A DNA stretch of 64,000 nt from Pseudoflavonifractor gallinarum (GTDB lineage Bacteria > Bacillota > Clostridia > Oscillospirales > Oscillospiraceae). How positions within the stretch are numbered: position 1 is the first letter of the stretch; each line of letters opens with the position of its first letter. Made by a program: the position numbers and the translations under genes. Location: the NCBI RefSeq assembly GCF_014982855.1, contig NZ_JADCKF010000002.1, positions 124,001 to 188,000 of the forward strand, given 5' to 3'. Below the pieces are notes generated by a model, which saw nothing but the letters and a program-made list of their open reading frames with translations, was not told where the DNA came from and did no database searches. Of this stretch, positions 25,233 to 36,365 are shown piece by piece.

Positions 25233-25658
25233 TTGCAGTTGGAACAGAAAGAAATTGGGTATCTGCTGAAACAGATCACAGAGAAGATCAAAGTGGATGC
25301 AGATTCCTCCCTGAAAGCCCGCAATTTGACCCTTTCACAGGTGCGGGTGCTGGAATGTGTGTTTGCCGCGGGCGGTTCCGCCACACAGAAATTCATAGAG
25401 GAATCTCTGGACGTATCGCATCCTACCGTGGTGGGACTGATCACCCGCATGGAGAAAAACGGGTATCTGCACTGCTATGTGGATGAGCGGGATAAGCGCA
25501 ACAAGATCGCCGCGCTGACCCCCCGGGCCGAGGCGGCTTTTGTGGAGATACGCCATGATATCGCCTCGCTGGAAGAAAAGCTGGTCAAGGGCATGGATGC
25601 CCGGAGCAGAAGCGAGCTGCACCGGCTGCTGGAGCAGATCTACCATAACCTCACCTGA
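25233..25658 (+). CDS. MarR-family transcriptional regulator
   Basis: 141 aa winged-helix repressor: LTLSQVRVLECVFAAGGSAT, FIEESLDVSHPTVVGLITRM as the recognition region, then a wing with DERDKRNKIAALTPRAE. The TTG at 25233 is preferred because GGAGGTGA sits 7 bases before it; the ATG at 25215 lies inside the operator and lacks a site. It probably represses itself and the downstream exporter through TGTAGC/GCTACA palindromes, released by the exporter's drug or lipid substrate. Confidence 0.88.
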   Translation: MQLEQKEIGYLLKQITEKIKVDADSSLKARNLTLSQVRVLECVFAAGGSATQKFIEESLDVSHPTVVGLITRMEKNGYLHCYVDERDKRNKIAALTPRAEAAFVEIRHDIASLEEKLVKGMDARSRSELHRLLEQIYHNLT

Positions 25659-25683
25659 AACGCCGCCAGGCGGCGTTTTTTTA
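25659..25683 (+). terminator. Short terminator after marR
   Basis: ACGCCGCC-AG-GCGGCGT followed by seven T. It is weak in length, so some read-through into the ABC genes is possible. Confidence 0.6.
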
Positions 25684-25691
25684 CCCGAAAG

Positions 25692-25705
25692 TGTAGCTAG
25701 CTACA
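25692..25705. promoter_or_regulatory. MarR-type operator before the ABC exporter
   Basis: TGTAGCTAGCTACA is a perfect 14-base palindrome sharing the half-site TGTAGC with the operator at 25201-25216. It lies 18 bases before the exporter start. Confidence 0.75.
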
Positions 25706-25723
25706 AAATGAAAGGAGAAGCAT

Positions 25724-27475
25724 ATGATCAAAACCCTTTGGAAAAGCCTGCGTGAGTACAAAAAGACATCCCTGCTCACCATCGGCCTGACCCTGTTTGA
25801 AGTGGTGTTTGAAATTGTGATCCCCCTGTGCATGGCCGAGCTCATCGACCGGGGCGTGGAACAGGGAGAGATGAACCTGGTGCTGAAGTATGGTCTGGCG
25901 CTGGTAGTGTTTGCCCTGCTTCAGCTCATGACCGGAATGGGCTCCGCCCTGGCGGCCGCAAGATCGGCGGCCGGCTTTGCGGCCAACCTCCGGCAGGACA
26001 TGTATGACAATGTCCAGACCTTTTCCTTTTCCAACATCGACAAGTTCTCCACCTCGTCCATTGTCACAAGACTGACCACAGACGTGACCAATGTACAAAA
26101 CGCTTATCAGATGCTCATTAAGCTGGCCATGCGCGGCCCGTTCATGATCCTGTTTGCCATGGTGGTGTCTTTCCGGATCAACCGGGGGATCTCCCTGGTG
26201 TTCCTGGCGCTGATCCCGGTGCTGGGCATTGGCCTGATCCTGATCGTCCGCACCGTACACCCGATCTTTCAGAAGGTGTTTGAAAATTACGACCGGCTCA
26301 ACAATGTGGTGCAGGAGAATCTGCGGGGCGTGCGGGTGGTCAAATCCTTCCACCAGCAGAGCAAGGAGATCGAGAAGTTTGACCGGGTTTCCGAGCGGAT
26401 CTATCAAGATTTTGCAAAGGCGGAGCGCCTCATCTCGCTCAATACGCCGCTGCTCCAGTTTTGCCTGTATCTGAGCATGCTGCTGATCTCCTGGCTGGGC
26501 GCGAAGGCCATTGTGGCAAGCGGGAACAATGCGGCCCTTGGACTGACCACCGGAGACCTGACGGCCCTGTTCAGCTACGCCATCCAGATCCTGATGAGCC
26601 TGATGATGCTCTCCATGGTGTTCGCCATGATGACCATTGCCCAGTCCTCTGCGGAGCGTATCTCGGAGCTGCTGCAGGAGACGTCGGACATTCAGAATCC
26701 GAAGGATCCGGTCCGCCAGGTGCGGGACGGAAGCATCTGCTATCAGAATGTGGACTTTGTCTATGCCTCCAAGGCGGGGAAGAAGGTCATTGACCAGGCA
26801 AACGTGACCATCCAAGCGGGCCAGACCGTGGGGATCATCGGAGGCACCGGCTCCTCCAAGAGCTCCTTTGTACAGCTGATCCCCCGGCTGTATGATGTGA
26901 GCGCCGGGGCGGTGCTGGTCGGCGGCGTGGATGTGCGGCGCTATGACCTGGACACCCTGCGCAACGCGGTGGCCATGGTACTGCAAAAGAATGAGCTCTT
27001 CTCCGGGACCATCCGGGAGAACCTGCGGTGGGGCAATGAGAACGCCACCGAGGAGGAGATGCAGGAGGCCTGCCGCCTGGCCTGTGCGGACGAGTTCATC
27101 TCCGCCATGCCCAAGGGATATGACACCCATATCGAGCAGGGCGGTACCAACGTATCCGGCGGACAGAAGCAGCGCCTGTGCATTGCCAGAGCCCTGCTGA
27201 AAAATCCCAAGATCCTGATCCTGGACGACTCCACCAGCGCGGTGGACACCAAGACAGACGCGTTGATCCAAAAGGCCTTTGCGGAATATCTCCCCCAGAC
27301 CACCAAGATCATCATTGCCCAGCGGATCTCCTCCGTGCAGCACGCCGACCAGATCATCGTCCTGGATGACGGAAAGATCTCCGCCATCGGAAAGCACGAA
27401 GAGCTGCTGAAGGAGAGCGCCATCTATCGGGAAGTATTTGAATCCCAGCAGAAAGGAAGTGGGTGCCATGCTTAA
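25724..27475 (+). CDS. Heterodimeric ABC exporter, subunit 1 (degenerate catalytic site)
   Basis: 583 aa half transporter: six membrane helices (about 15-310) and a C-terminal ATPase. Walker A GIIGGTGSSKSS, Q-loop VLQKNELF, signature NVSGGQKQRL, Walker B ILILDDSTSAVD. The residue after the Walker B Asp is Asp, not the catalytic Glu, as in one half of heterodimeric exporters of the BmrCD/LmrCD type. The next gene overlaps its stop by 8 bases and supplies the Glu-containing partner. Likely exports drugs, peptides or lipids, under MarR control. Confidence 0.9.
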   Translation: MIKTLWKSLREYKKTSLLTIGLTLFEVVFEIVIPLCMAELIDRGVEQGEMNLVLKYGLALVVFALLQLMTGMGSALAAARSAAGFAANLRQDMYDNVQTFSFSNIDKFSTSSIVTRLTTDVTNVQNAYQMLIKLAMRGPFMILFAMVVSFRINRGISLVFLALIPVLGIGLILIVRTVHPIFQKVFENYDRLNNVVQENLRGVRVVKSFHQQSKEIEKFDRVSERIYQDFAKAERLISLNTPLLQFCLYLSMLLISWLGAKAIVASGNNAALGLTTGDLTALFSYAIQILMSLMMLSMVFAMMTIAQSSAERISELLQETSDIQNPKDPVRQVRDGSICYQNVDFVYASKAGKKVIDQANVTIQAGQTVGIIGGTGSSKSSFVQLIPRLYDVSAGAVLVGGVDVRRYDLDTLRNAVAMVLQKNELFSGTIRENLRWGNENATEEEMQEACRLACADEFISAMPKGYDTHIEQGGTNVSGGQKQRLCIARALLKNPKILILDDSTSAVDTKTDALIQKAFAEYLPQTTKIIIAQRISSVQHADQIIVLDDGKISAIGKHEELLKESAIYREVFESQQKGSGCHA

Positions 27476-29351
27476 GCAAGGAATGGATTGGAAAACCGCA
27501 AAACGAATCCTCTCCTATTTGAAGCGCTATCAGAAGCAGATGGCGGTGGTTACGGTCTGTATCATACTCTCGGCGGTGGCCAGTGCGGCCTCCTCGGTGT
27601 TCATCCAGACCCTGATCGACGGCTACATCGTGCCGCTGCTGGGACAGACCTCCCCGGTCTTTGGGCCCCTGCTCAAGGCGCTGGGGGTGATGGCGGTGGT
27701 CTATCTGGTGGGCGTCCTGGCCACCTGGATCTACAACCGGACCATGGTGACCATCGCCCAGGGAACCCTGAAGCAGATCCGGGACGAGATGTTTGCCAAG
27801 ATGCAGGACCTGCCTGTATCCTATTTTGACACCCATACCCACGGGGATATCATGAGTCGCTATACCAATGATACGGATACCCTCCGGCAGATGATCGCCC
27901 AGTCCCTGGCCCAGCTGGTCTCCTCGGTGTGCACCATTGCGGCGGTCTTTTGCTGCATGCTCTACCTGAGCGTCTATCTGACCGCCATTGTGGTGGCGGT
28001 GGTGGCGGTGAGCCTGTTTCTGATCAAGGGGATCGTGGGGAAGAGCGGATACTACTTCATCCAGCAGCAGATGTCGCTGGGCGATCTGAACGGCTACATC
28101 GAGGAGATGGTCCACGGGCAGAAGGTGGTCAAAGTATTCTGTCACGAGCGCCAGGCCAAGGAGATCTTCCGGGAGAAGAATACGGCCTGGGAGCACAGCT
28201 CTGCCAGCGCCAACGGATACGCCAATACCATGATGCCCATGATGAACGCCCTGGGCTACCTGCAATATGTGATCGTTGCGGTGGTGGGAGCCTGGATGGC
28301 CATTGACGGCGTAACCAACCTGAGTATATTCGGAGTCAAAACGGTGACGTTGGGCATGATCGCCTCCTTCCTCACCCTGTCCCGCAGCTTTACCAGCCCC
28401 ATCTCCCAGATATCCAACCAGTTCAACTCCGTCGTCATGGCCCTGGCCGGTGCGGCGCGGATCTTTGCCCTGATGGATGAGCAGCCGGAAGAGGACCTGG
28501 GCCGTGTGACCCTGGTCAATGCCACGGAGCGGAACGGGGTTCTGGAAGAGACACGGGAGCACACCGGCACCTGGGCCTGAAAGCAGCCCGGCCGCGGCGG
28601 CTCCTCCCTGACCAAGCTGGAGGGCAGGATCGTTCTGGATCATGTGGACTTCGGCTATGTGCCCGATAAGCCGGTTTTGCAGGACATCAGCCTGTACGCG
28701 CAGCCCGGGCAGAAGATCGCGTTCGTCGGGGCGACCGGAGCGGGAAAGACCACCATTACCAACCTCATCAACCGATTCTATGAGATCGACCGGGGCCAGA
28801 TCTGCTACGATGGAATCGAGATCGGCCAGATCAAAAAGGCGGACCTCCGCCGCTCGCTGGGGATCGTGCTGCAGGATGTGAACCTGTTTACCGGAACGGT
28901 GATGGAAAATCTGCGATACGGCAACCCGGACGCCTCCGATGAGGTGTGCATCCAGGCGGCCAAGCTGGCAAACGCGCACAATTTCATTATGATGCTCCCG
29001 GACGGCTATCAGACCGTGCTCCAGGGGGATGGCGGCGGCCTGTCCCAGGGACAGCGCCAGCTGATCTCCATCGCCCGGGCGGCTGTGACCGATCCCCCGG
29101 TCATGATTTTGGACGAGGCCACATCCTCCATCGACACCCGAACGGAGGCCCTGGTACAGAGCGGCATGGACCGCCTGATGGAGGGAAGGACCGTGTTCGT
29201 GATTGCCCACCGGCTTTCCACCATCATGAATTCCGACGTCATCATGGTGCTGGATCACGGCAGGATCATCGAGCGCGGCACCCATGAGAGCCTCCTGGAG
29301 AAGAAGGGCGTATATTATCACCTCTACACAGGCGCCTTTGAACTGGAGTAA
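27468..29351 (+). pseudogene. Heterodimeric ABC exporter, subunit 2, interrupted by an in-frame TGA
   Basis: The reading frame runs 627 codons without a shift but has TGA at 28578-28580 (codon 371). Residues 1-370 give six membrane helices and the linker. After the TGA the same frame continues with KQPGRGGSSLTKLEGRIVLDH, Walker A GATGAGKTT, signature LSQGQRQL and Walker B VMILDEATSSID with the catalytic Glu. In related exporters this linker reads W-A-W-K-H-P, so the TGA replaces the second Trp (TGG to TGA). The result is either a truncated permease without an ATPase or read-through. The ATG at 27468 overlaps subunit 1. Confidence 0.85.
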
Positions 29352-29353
29352 AT

Positions 29354-29466
29354 TTCTCAGGCCGCAAGTGTGTGGCCCTTTGGGCCATGCGCGCGGCGGC
29401 CTGTATCCTCTCGAAAAAATGCTTGCATTTTTGAGAAGCGTGTCGAGGTTTCTCGACACGCTGTGG
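29354..29466. repeat. Intergenic palindromic repeat, copy A (partial)
   Basis: Starts right after the exporter stop. It contains CTCAGGCCGCAAGTGTG, a GCGGCCTG return arm, the palindrome-like AAAAATGC-TT-GCATTTTT block and the stem GTGTCGAG-GTTT-CTCGACAC. The first modules found in copies B-D are missing. Confidence 0.8.
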
Positions 29467-29535
29467 AGTAAACTCCTTTAGGCTATTTTAAGGCAGGTGT
29501 GCTATACTGGAGTGGAAAAACGGGGAGGTGGACCT

Positions 29536-30210
29536 ATGAGACTGCTGGTAGCAGAGGATGACCCCAAGCTGCTCAAGTCGCTGGTGCATATATTCGAGAG
29601 CAACAAGTTCTGCGTGGACGGAGTCTCCAACGGAGAGGACGCGCTGGCCCACGGGCAGTCCCAGGAGTATGACGGGCTGATCCTGGATATCATGATGCCG
29701 GGCCTGGACGGTCTGAAGGTGCTTCAGACCCTGCGGAAGGAGGGGGTCACCACCCCAGCCCTCTTTTTGACGGCGCGCACCGAGGTATCCCAGCGGGTGG
29801 AGGGGCTGGACGCCGGCGCGGACGACTATCTGCCCAAGCCCTTTTCCACCGCGGAGCTGCTGGCCCGGGTGCGGGCCATGCTGCGCAGAAAGGACACCTA
29901 TCTGCCCGACCTGCTCTCTCTGGGTCCGGTGACCCTCAACCGCTCCACCTATCAGCTGGGGTATCAGGAGCGGGTGCAGTCCCTCAGCGGCAAGGAGTTC
30001 CAGCTGCCGGAGATGATGATGCAGGCCCCCAACACCATCCTGCCCACCGAGCGGTTCATCACCCACCTGTGGGGGTGGGACACCAATGTGGACACCAGCG
30101 TGGTCTGGGTACATATCTCCAACCTGCGCAAGAAGATCGCCGCCCTCCAGGCCCCGCTGGAGATCCGCTTTGTGCGCAACGCGGGCTATGTTCTGGAGGT
30201 CAAGGCATGA
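29536..30210 (+). CDS. OmpR-family response regulator
   Basis: 224 aa: a receiver domain with acidic pocket AEDD (6-9), phospho-acceptor Asp51 in LILDIMMPG and Lys in YLPKPF, then a winged-helix DNA-binding domain (about 125-223). The ATG at 29536 follows GGGAGGTG. The gene overlaps the sensor kinase gene by 4 bases (ATGA). Its target genes are unknown. It sits behind the MarR/ABC exporter with repeat copy A between them, so it could respond to envelope stress, but that is context only. Confidence 0.92.
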   Translation: MRLLVAEDDPKLLKSLVHIFESNKFCVDGVSNGEDALAHGQSQEYDGLILDIMMPGLDGLKVLQTLRKEGVTTPALFLTARTEVSQRVEGLDAGADDYLPKPFSTAELLARVRAMLRRKDTYLPDLLSLGPVTLNRSTYQLGYQERVQSLSGKEFQLPEMMMQAPNTILPTERFITHLWGWDTNVDTSVVWVHISNLRKKIAALQAPLEIRFVRNAGYVLEVKA

Positions 30211-31433
30211 TCCGGAATCTGCGCCGGCGGTTCATTCTCATCAGCGCCGCCTCCATATTTGTGGTGTTCTTTGGGATCTTCCTGCTGATTCTGATTTTCA
30301 GCCGAGTGCAGATGAACCGCACCATGGACACCCTCACCGACGCCATTTCCTCCAATGACGGCGTCTTTCCCAAGTTTGATCCCCTGGAAAAGCGCCCGCC
30401 CTCCCAGTTCCCCTACTCCGACGTCATTACGGCCGAGACCCAGTTCAGCACCCGCTTTTTTACGGTCTGGCTGGATGACCGGCAGGAGATCGACCGGGTC
30501 AACATCGACTCGATTTCCTCCATCTCGGAGTCGGAGGTGGAAAACTATGTCAAGCGCGCCGTGAAGGAGCGCGCCGAGCGGGGCTGGATCGCGGATTACC
30601 GCTACAAGGTGGTCCGGACCGACACGGGCTCCACCATGGTGTTCGTCAACGGGGCCATGAATCAGAACGTGACCAACCGTCTGCTCTTCACGGCCTTTCT
30701 GGTCCTGCTGGGGAGCGCCGTCCTCATTCTGGGGCTGACCATCATCATCTCCAAGCGGGCGGTGCGCCCCATCGCGGACAGCTATGAAAAGCAAAAGCAG
30801 TTCATCACCGACGCCAACCACGAGCTGAAAACGCCCCTGACCCTGATCTTGTCCAATCTGGACATCGTGGAATCGGAGGTGGGAAAGAACGAGTGGCTGG
30901 ACGACATCCGCAGCGAGGGAGAGCGGATGGGCCTGCTCATCAACCAGATGGTCACCCTGTCCCGGATGGATGAGAGCGACACCCCGCTGGAGTGCACCGC
31001 CTTTGATCTGAGCGGCGCGGTGACCGATACCGTCTCGGAGTTCCAGAGCCTGGCGGCCGAGCGGAACAAGACCCTCACGGCGGCCTTAGAGCCCCGCGTG
31101 ACCTACTGCGGGGACGAGGCGCTCATCCGGCGCTTGACCGCCATCCTGCTGGATAACGCCCTGAAATACTGCGACCCGGGAGGGCGGATCCAGGTGACCC
31201 TCTCCCAGCGGCGGCACCCGGTCCTCACGGTGGAGAACACCTATGCGGAGGTGGGAACGCTGGAGCTGGACCGCCTCTTTGACCGGTTTTACCGGGCGGA
31301 CAAGGCCCGGACCTTTTCCGGCAGCTTTGGCGTGGGCCTGTCCATCGCCCAGTCCATCGCCAAAAAGCACCGGGGGAGCATCACGGCCTACCAGAAGGGC
31401 ACCACCATCGGATTCCGGGTGGATCTGAAATAG
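30207..31433 (+). CDS. Sensor histidine kinase
   Basis: 408 aa. Membrane helices at about 10-32 and 155-175 enclose an extracytosolic sensor region (about 33-154) with no recognised fold. The dimerisation helix has phospho-acceptor His205 in DANHELKTPL, followed by the N box LLDNALKYC and G boxes around SGSFGVGLSIAQS. The D-box is less standard, with the HPVLTVENTY stretch in its place. It is coupled to the response regulator by a 4-base overlap. Ligand unknown. Confidence 0.92.
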   Translation: MIRNLRRRFILISAASIFVVFFGIFLLILIFSRVQMNRTMDTLTDAISSNDGVFPKFDPLEKRPPSQFPYSDVITAETQFSTRFFTVWLDDRQEIDRVNIDSISSISESEVENYVKRAVKERAERGWIADYRYKVVRTDTGSTMVFVNGAMNQNVTNRLLFTAFLVLLGSAVLILGLTIIISKRAVRPIADSYEKQKQFITDANHELKTPLTLILSNLDIVESEVGKNEWLDDIRSEGERMGLLINQMVTLSRMDESDTPLECTAFDLSGAVTDTVSEFQSLAAERNKTLTAALEPRVTYCGDEALIRRLTAILLDNALKYCDPGGRIQVTLSQRRHPVLTVENTYAEVGTLELDRLFDRFYRADKARTFSGSFGVGLSIAQSIAKKHRGSITAYQKGTTIGFRVDLK

Positions 31434-31444
31434 CCATATCACAA

Positions 31445-31495
31445 AAAAGAATGCCCGGAGGAAGTCTTTTTAGACTTCCTCCGGGCATTTGTTAT
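31445..31495. terminator. Bidirectional terminator
   Basis: AATGCCCGGAGGAAGTC pairs with GACTTCCTCCGGGCATT around TTTTTA. A-rich sequence lies on one side and T on the other, so it serves both the kinase gene and the converging phoR. Confidence 0.85.
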
Positions 31496-31514
31496 GCCGT
31501 CGGGAGAGAGGGGC

Positions 31515-33245
<1,731 letters not shown>

Positions 33246-33258
33246 CTTCCGCCCTCCT

Positions 33259-33927
33259 CTAGTTCAGCTTGTAGCCCACGCCGCGGACGGTGGCGATCAC
33301 ATCGTCCCCCAGCTTCTGGCGCAGGGCCTTGACGTGCATATCCACGGTGCGGGTCTCGCCGGTGAAGTCGTAATCCCAGACGGTGCGCAGGATCTCGTCC
33401 CGGCTGAGTACCGCGCCCCGGTGGACAGCCAGCAGGCGCAGCAGCTCAAATTCCTTATAGGTCAGCTCCACGGGCACACCGGCGCGGAGCACGGTGCGGG
33501 CGGTGGTGTTGATCTCCAGGTCGCCGCAGCGCAGGACGGGGGATTCCCGCTGGGTGCGGCGGAGCACCGCCTTGATGCGGGCCTGAAGCTCCATCAGGCC
33601 GAAGGGCTTGACCACATAGTCGTCCGCGCCGCTCTCCAGCCCAGCTACCCGGTCCATCTCGGCGGTGCGGGCGGTGAGCATGATGACGGGCACATCGGCG
33701 GTGGTCAGACTGGCGCGCAGGCGGCGCAGGATCTCCAGGCCGTCCATGCCGGGCAGCATGATGTCCAGCAGGTAGATGGAGGGAGCGGAGCGGCCCTGCT
33801 CGGCGGCGAAGAACTCCTCGCCGCTCTCATAGGTGCGCACCTCGTTGCCGGTGGATTGGAAATAGTAGCGCAGCATCTCCCGGATGCTGCTGTCGTCCTC
33901 CACGACGACGATGGTATTGGTGGACAT
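33259..33927 (-). CDS. phoB: Phosphate regulon response regulator PhoB/PhoP
   Basis: 222 aa OmpR-type regulator: acidic pocket VEDD, phospho-acceptor Asp55 in YLLDIMLPG, Lys in VVKPFG, and a winged helix with ELTYKEFELLRLL and TVDMHVKALRQKLG. Binds Pho boxes such as that in front of pstS. It lies just downstream of phoU with GGGAGG before the ATG. Confidence 0.9.
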   Translation of the reverse strand: MSTNTIVVVEDDSSIREMLRYYFQSTGNEVRTYESGEEFFAAEQGRSAPSIYLLDIMLPGMDGLEILRRLRASLTTADVPVIMLTARTAEMDRVAGLESGADDYVVKPFGLMELQARIKAVLRRTQRESPVLRCGDLEINTTARTVLRAGVPVELTYKEFELLRLLAVHRGAVLSRDEILRTVWDYDFTGETRTVDMHVKALRQKLGDDVIATVRGVGYKLN

Positions 33928-33949
33928 GGGGTGGCAGCCTCCCTCGGGT

Positions 33950-34594
33950 TTAATTGGTCTCGACCAGGGTACCGGTGACGCAGTAGATGGCCCACTGGGC
34001 GATGTTCACGGCGTGGTCGGCGATGCGCTCCAGGTATTTGGCGATGATGATGAGGTCGATGGCCGGGTCGGCGTTCTCCCGGTCCTCCCGGATGAGGGCC
34101 ACCAGATCGCCCTTCACCGACTGGAAGAGCTCATCCACCGCGTCGTCCAGGCCAATGACCTCCCGGGCGGCGGTCTCCTCCCGGTTGACGTAGGCAAAGA
34201 TGGCGCGCTTGACCATGCCGCTGGCCTTGCTGCTCATCTCCCGGATGTGGCTGGGGACGGGCTGGCGCTTATCCAGCAGCAGGGAGATCTCGGCGATGTT
34301 GGCGCACTGGTCGCCGATGCGCTGGAGATCGGTGACCATCTTCAGGGCGGCCGAGATGGTGCGCAGGTCCCGGGCCACGGGCTGCTGCTGGAGCAGCAGG
34401 CGCAGGCAGCGGTTTTCGATGTCCCGCTCCATCCGGTCCATGCTCTGGGTCATATGGATGGCCTCTTTGGCCTGCCGGTCGTCGGGGGCGGCCAGGGAGG
34501 TGGTGACCAGGTCGATGGCGTCCTCGGCGGCGGCGGCCATGTCGATCATTTCCGCGCCCAGCTCCTGGAGCTCGGCGTCAAAGGTTTTACGCAT
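33950..34594 (-). CDS. phoU: Phosphate signalling complex protein PhoU
   Basis: 214 aa, all helical, a tandem repeat of two three-helix bundles. The metal-cluster motif pairs are E-x3-D-x6 type segments such as DQCANIAEIS and ERIADHAVNIAQW. PhoU links Pst transport to PhoR signalling. The frame is open upstream to 34795, but the ATG at 34594 with AAGGAGG in front starts the known family domain. It lies between pstB and phoB. Confidence 0.92.
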   Translation of the reverse strand: MRKTFDAELQELGAEMIDMAAAAEDAIDLVTTSLAAPDDRQAKEAIHMTQSMDRMERDIENRCLRLLLQQQPVARDLRTISAALKMVTDLQRIGDQCANIAEISLLLDKRQPVPSHIREMSSKASGMVKRAIFAYVNREETAAREVIGLDDAVDELFQSVKGDLVALIREDRENADPAIDLIIIAKYLERIADHAVNIAQWAIYCVTGTLVETN

Positions 34595-34683
34595 GGTGGG
34601 GTTCCTCCTTGTGAGTAAGAATGGGGACGCGGCGCGTCCGCATGGGAAAACGCTCCCCAAAGCGGGGAGCGGAATAGGCGGGA

Positions 34684-35445
34684 TTAACCGAAACGGCCGG
34701 TGATGTAGTCCTCGGTGCGCTTGTCCTTGGGCATGGAGAAGAGGTCGGTGGTGTTGCCGAACTCGATCAGCTCGCCCAGCAGGAAGAAGGCGCACTTGTC
34801 TGAGACGCGGGTGGCCTGCTGCATGTTGTGGGTCACGATGACGATGGTATACTTGTCCTTCAGGTCGGAGATCAGGTCCTCGATCTTGGAGGTGGAGATG
34901 GGGTCCAGGGCGGAGGTGGCCTCGTCCATGAGGAGGACGTCGGGCTCCACCGCCAGGGCGCGGGCGATGCAGATACGCTGCTGCTGGCCGCCGGAGAGGC
35001 CCAGGGCGGACTTCTTGAGGCGGTCCTTCACCTCGTCCCAGATGGCGGCGCCCCGGAGGGACTGCTCCACGATGTCGTCCAGCTGGCTCTTGTTCTTGAT
35101 GCCGTGGGTGCGGGGACCGTAGGCGATGTTGTCGTAGATGGACATGGGGAAGGGGTTGGGCTTCTGGAAGACCATGCCGATCTGCTTGCGCAGCCAGGTC
35201 ACATCCACGGACGGGGCGTAGATGTCCTGTCCCCGGTAGGAGACGGTTCCCTCGATGCGCACGCCGGGGACCAGGTCGTTCATCCGGTCCAGGGTCTTGA
35301 GGAAGGTGGACTTGCCGCAGCCGGAGGGACCGATGAGGGCGGTGACCTGCCGCTCGGGAATGGCGATGTCCACATCCTTCAGGGCGTGGGCGGCGCCGTA
35401 GTAGAGATTCAGCTTTTCCGCGGAGAGAATGGTAGTTTCGTTCAT
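34684..35445 (-). CDS. pstB: Phosphate ABC transporter ATPase PstB
   Basis: 253 aa, normal for PstB. Walker [10 protein letters not shown] (39-47), Q-loop [11 protein letters not shown], signature [14 protein letters not shown], Walker [13 protein letters not shown], switch His in VIVTHNMQQ. Drives phosphate uptake through PstC/PstA. AAGGAGG precedes the ATG. Confidence 0.96.
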   Translation of the reverse strand: MNETTILSAEKLNLYYGAAHALKDVDIAIPERQVTALIGPSGCGKSTFLKTLDRMNDLVPGVRIEGTVSYRGQDIYAPSVDVTWLRKQIGMVFQKPNPFPMSIYDNIAYGPRTHGIKNKSQLDDIVEQSLRGAAIWDEVKDRLKKSALGLSGGQQQRICIARALAVEPDVLLMDEATSALDPISTSKIEDLISDLKDKYTIVIVTHNMQQATRVSDKCAFFLLGELIEFGNTTDLFSMPKDKRTEDYITGRFG

Positions 35446-35456
35446 GGGGGACCTCC

Positions 35457-36320
35457 TTATTTGTGGCGGAGCTTGCGGCCCACCAGCTTGGCGGACAGAT
35501 TGATCAGCAGGGTCAGGAGCATCAGGATGGCGGCGATACCAAAGGCCACGTCAAACTCGGCCCGCTCCTTGGCGTAGACGTACAGGGCCACGGTCAGGCT
35601 GGCCCCGGAGCTGTGGAGAAAACCGTCGGCGGTGAAGAAGTTGTTCAGGGTCATGCCCATGCCGGCCGTGAAGAGCAGAGCGGCCGACTCGCCCACGATG
35701 CGGCCCACCGCCAGGATGCATCCGGTGACGATGCCGTCCACCGAGGAGGGGAGCACGAGGGTGCGGATCATGTGCCACTTGCCCGAGCCCAGGCCCAGCG
35801 CGCCCTCCCGGTAGCTCTGGGGCACGGTCTTGAGGGACTCCTGGGTGGTGCGGATGATGGTGGGCAGAGTCACGATGACCAGGGTCAGGGAGCCGGCCAG
35901 CAGGGACTTGCCCAGAGAGAGGAAATTACAGAAGAAGAGCATGCCCACCAGACCGAAGATGATGGAGGGGATGCCCGTGAGGGTCTCGGTGGCAAACTCG
36001 ATGGCCGAGACCAGCCGGCGGTTCTGGGCGTATTCCGTGAGGTAGACCGCCGCACCCACGCCCAGGGGCAGGGTGATGATGAGGGTGACGGCCACAATGA
36101 AGACGGTGTTGAGGATGTTGGGCAGAATTCCGATGGTGTCCCGGATGTAGCTGGGTTTGGTGGAGAGCAGCTCCCAGGTCACATGGGGGAGACCCTTGAT
36201 AAAGATATAGCCGATGATGAACAGCAGCAGCGCACAGGTGAGGAAGGCGGAGAAGTAGAGCAGAAAGCGCAGTGTGCGGTCATAGGCCTTCCGGGCGCCG
36301 GAAAGAGTCTGGAGTTCCAT
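35457..36320 (-). CDS. pstA: Phosphate ABC transporter permease PstA
   Basis: 287 aa with six membrane helices. The permease coupling loop is [22 protein letters not shown], the EAA-type motif contacting Pst[16 protein letters not shown] is the PstA signature region. Forms the channel with PstC. It is 45 bases downstream of pstC and 11 bases before pstB. Confidence 0.95.
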   Translation of the reverse strand: MELQTLSGARKAYDRTLRFLLYFSAFLTCALLLFIIGYIFIKGLPHVTWELLSTKPSYIRDTIGILPNILNTVFIVAVTLIITLPLGVGAAVYLTEYAQNRRLVSAIEFATETLTGIPSIIFGLVGMLFFCNFLSLGKSLLAGSLTLVIVTLPTIIRTTQESLKTVPQSYREGALGLGSGKWHMIRTLVLPSSVDGIVTGCILAVGRIVGESAALLFTAGMGMTLNNFFTADGFLHSSGASLTVALYVYAKERAEFDVAFGIAAILMLLTLLINLSAKLVGRKLRHK

Positions 36321-36365
36321 TTAGTATATCATTCCTTTCCGTAAAATCCAAGCCGGGGGACCGGA

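Noticed and set aside
28578-28580. Selenocysteine at the ABC exporter TGA
   Set aside because: The linker is not a redox site, related proteins have Trp there, and no hairpin resembling a bacterial SECIS follows the codon.
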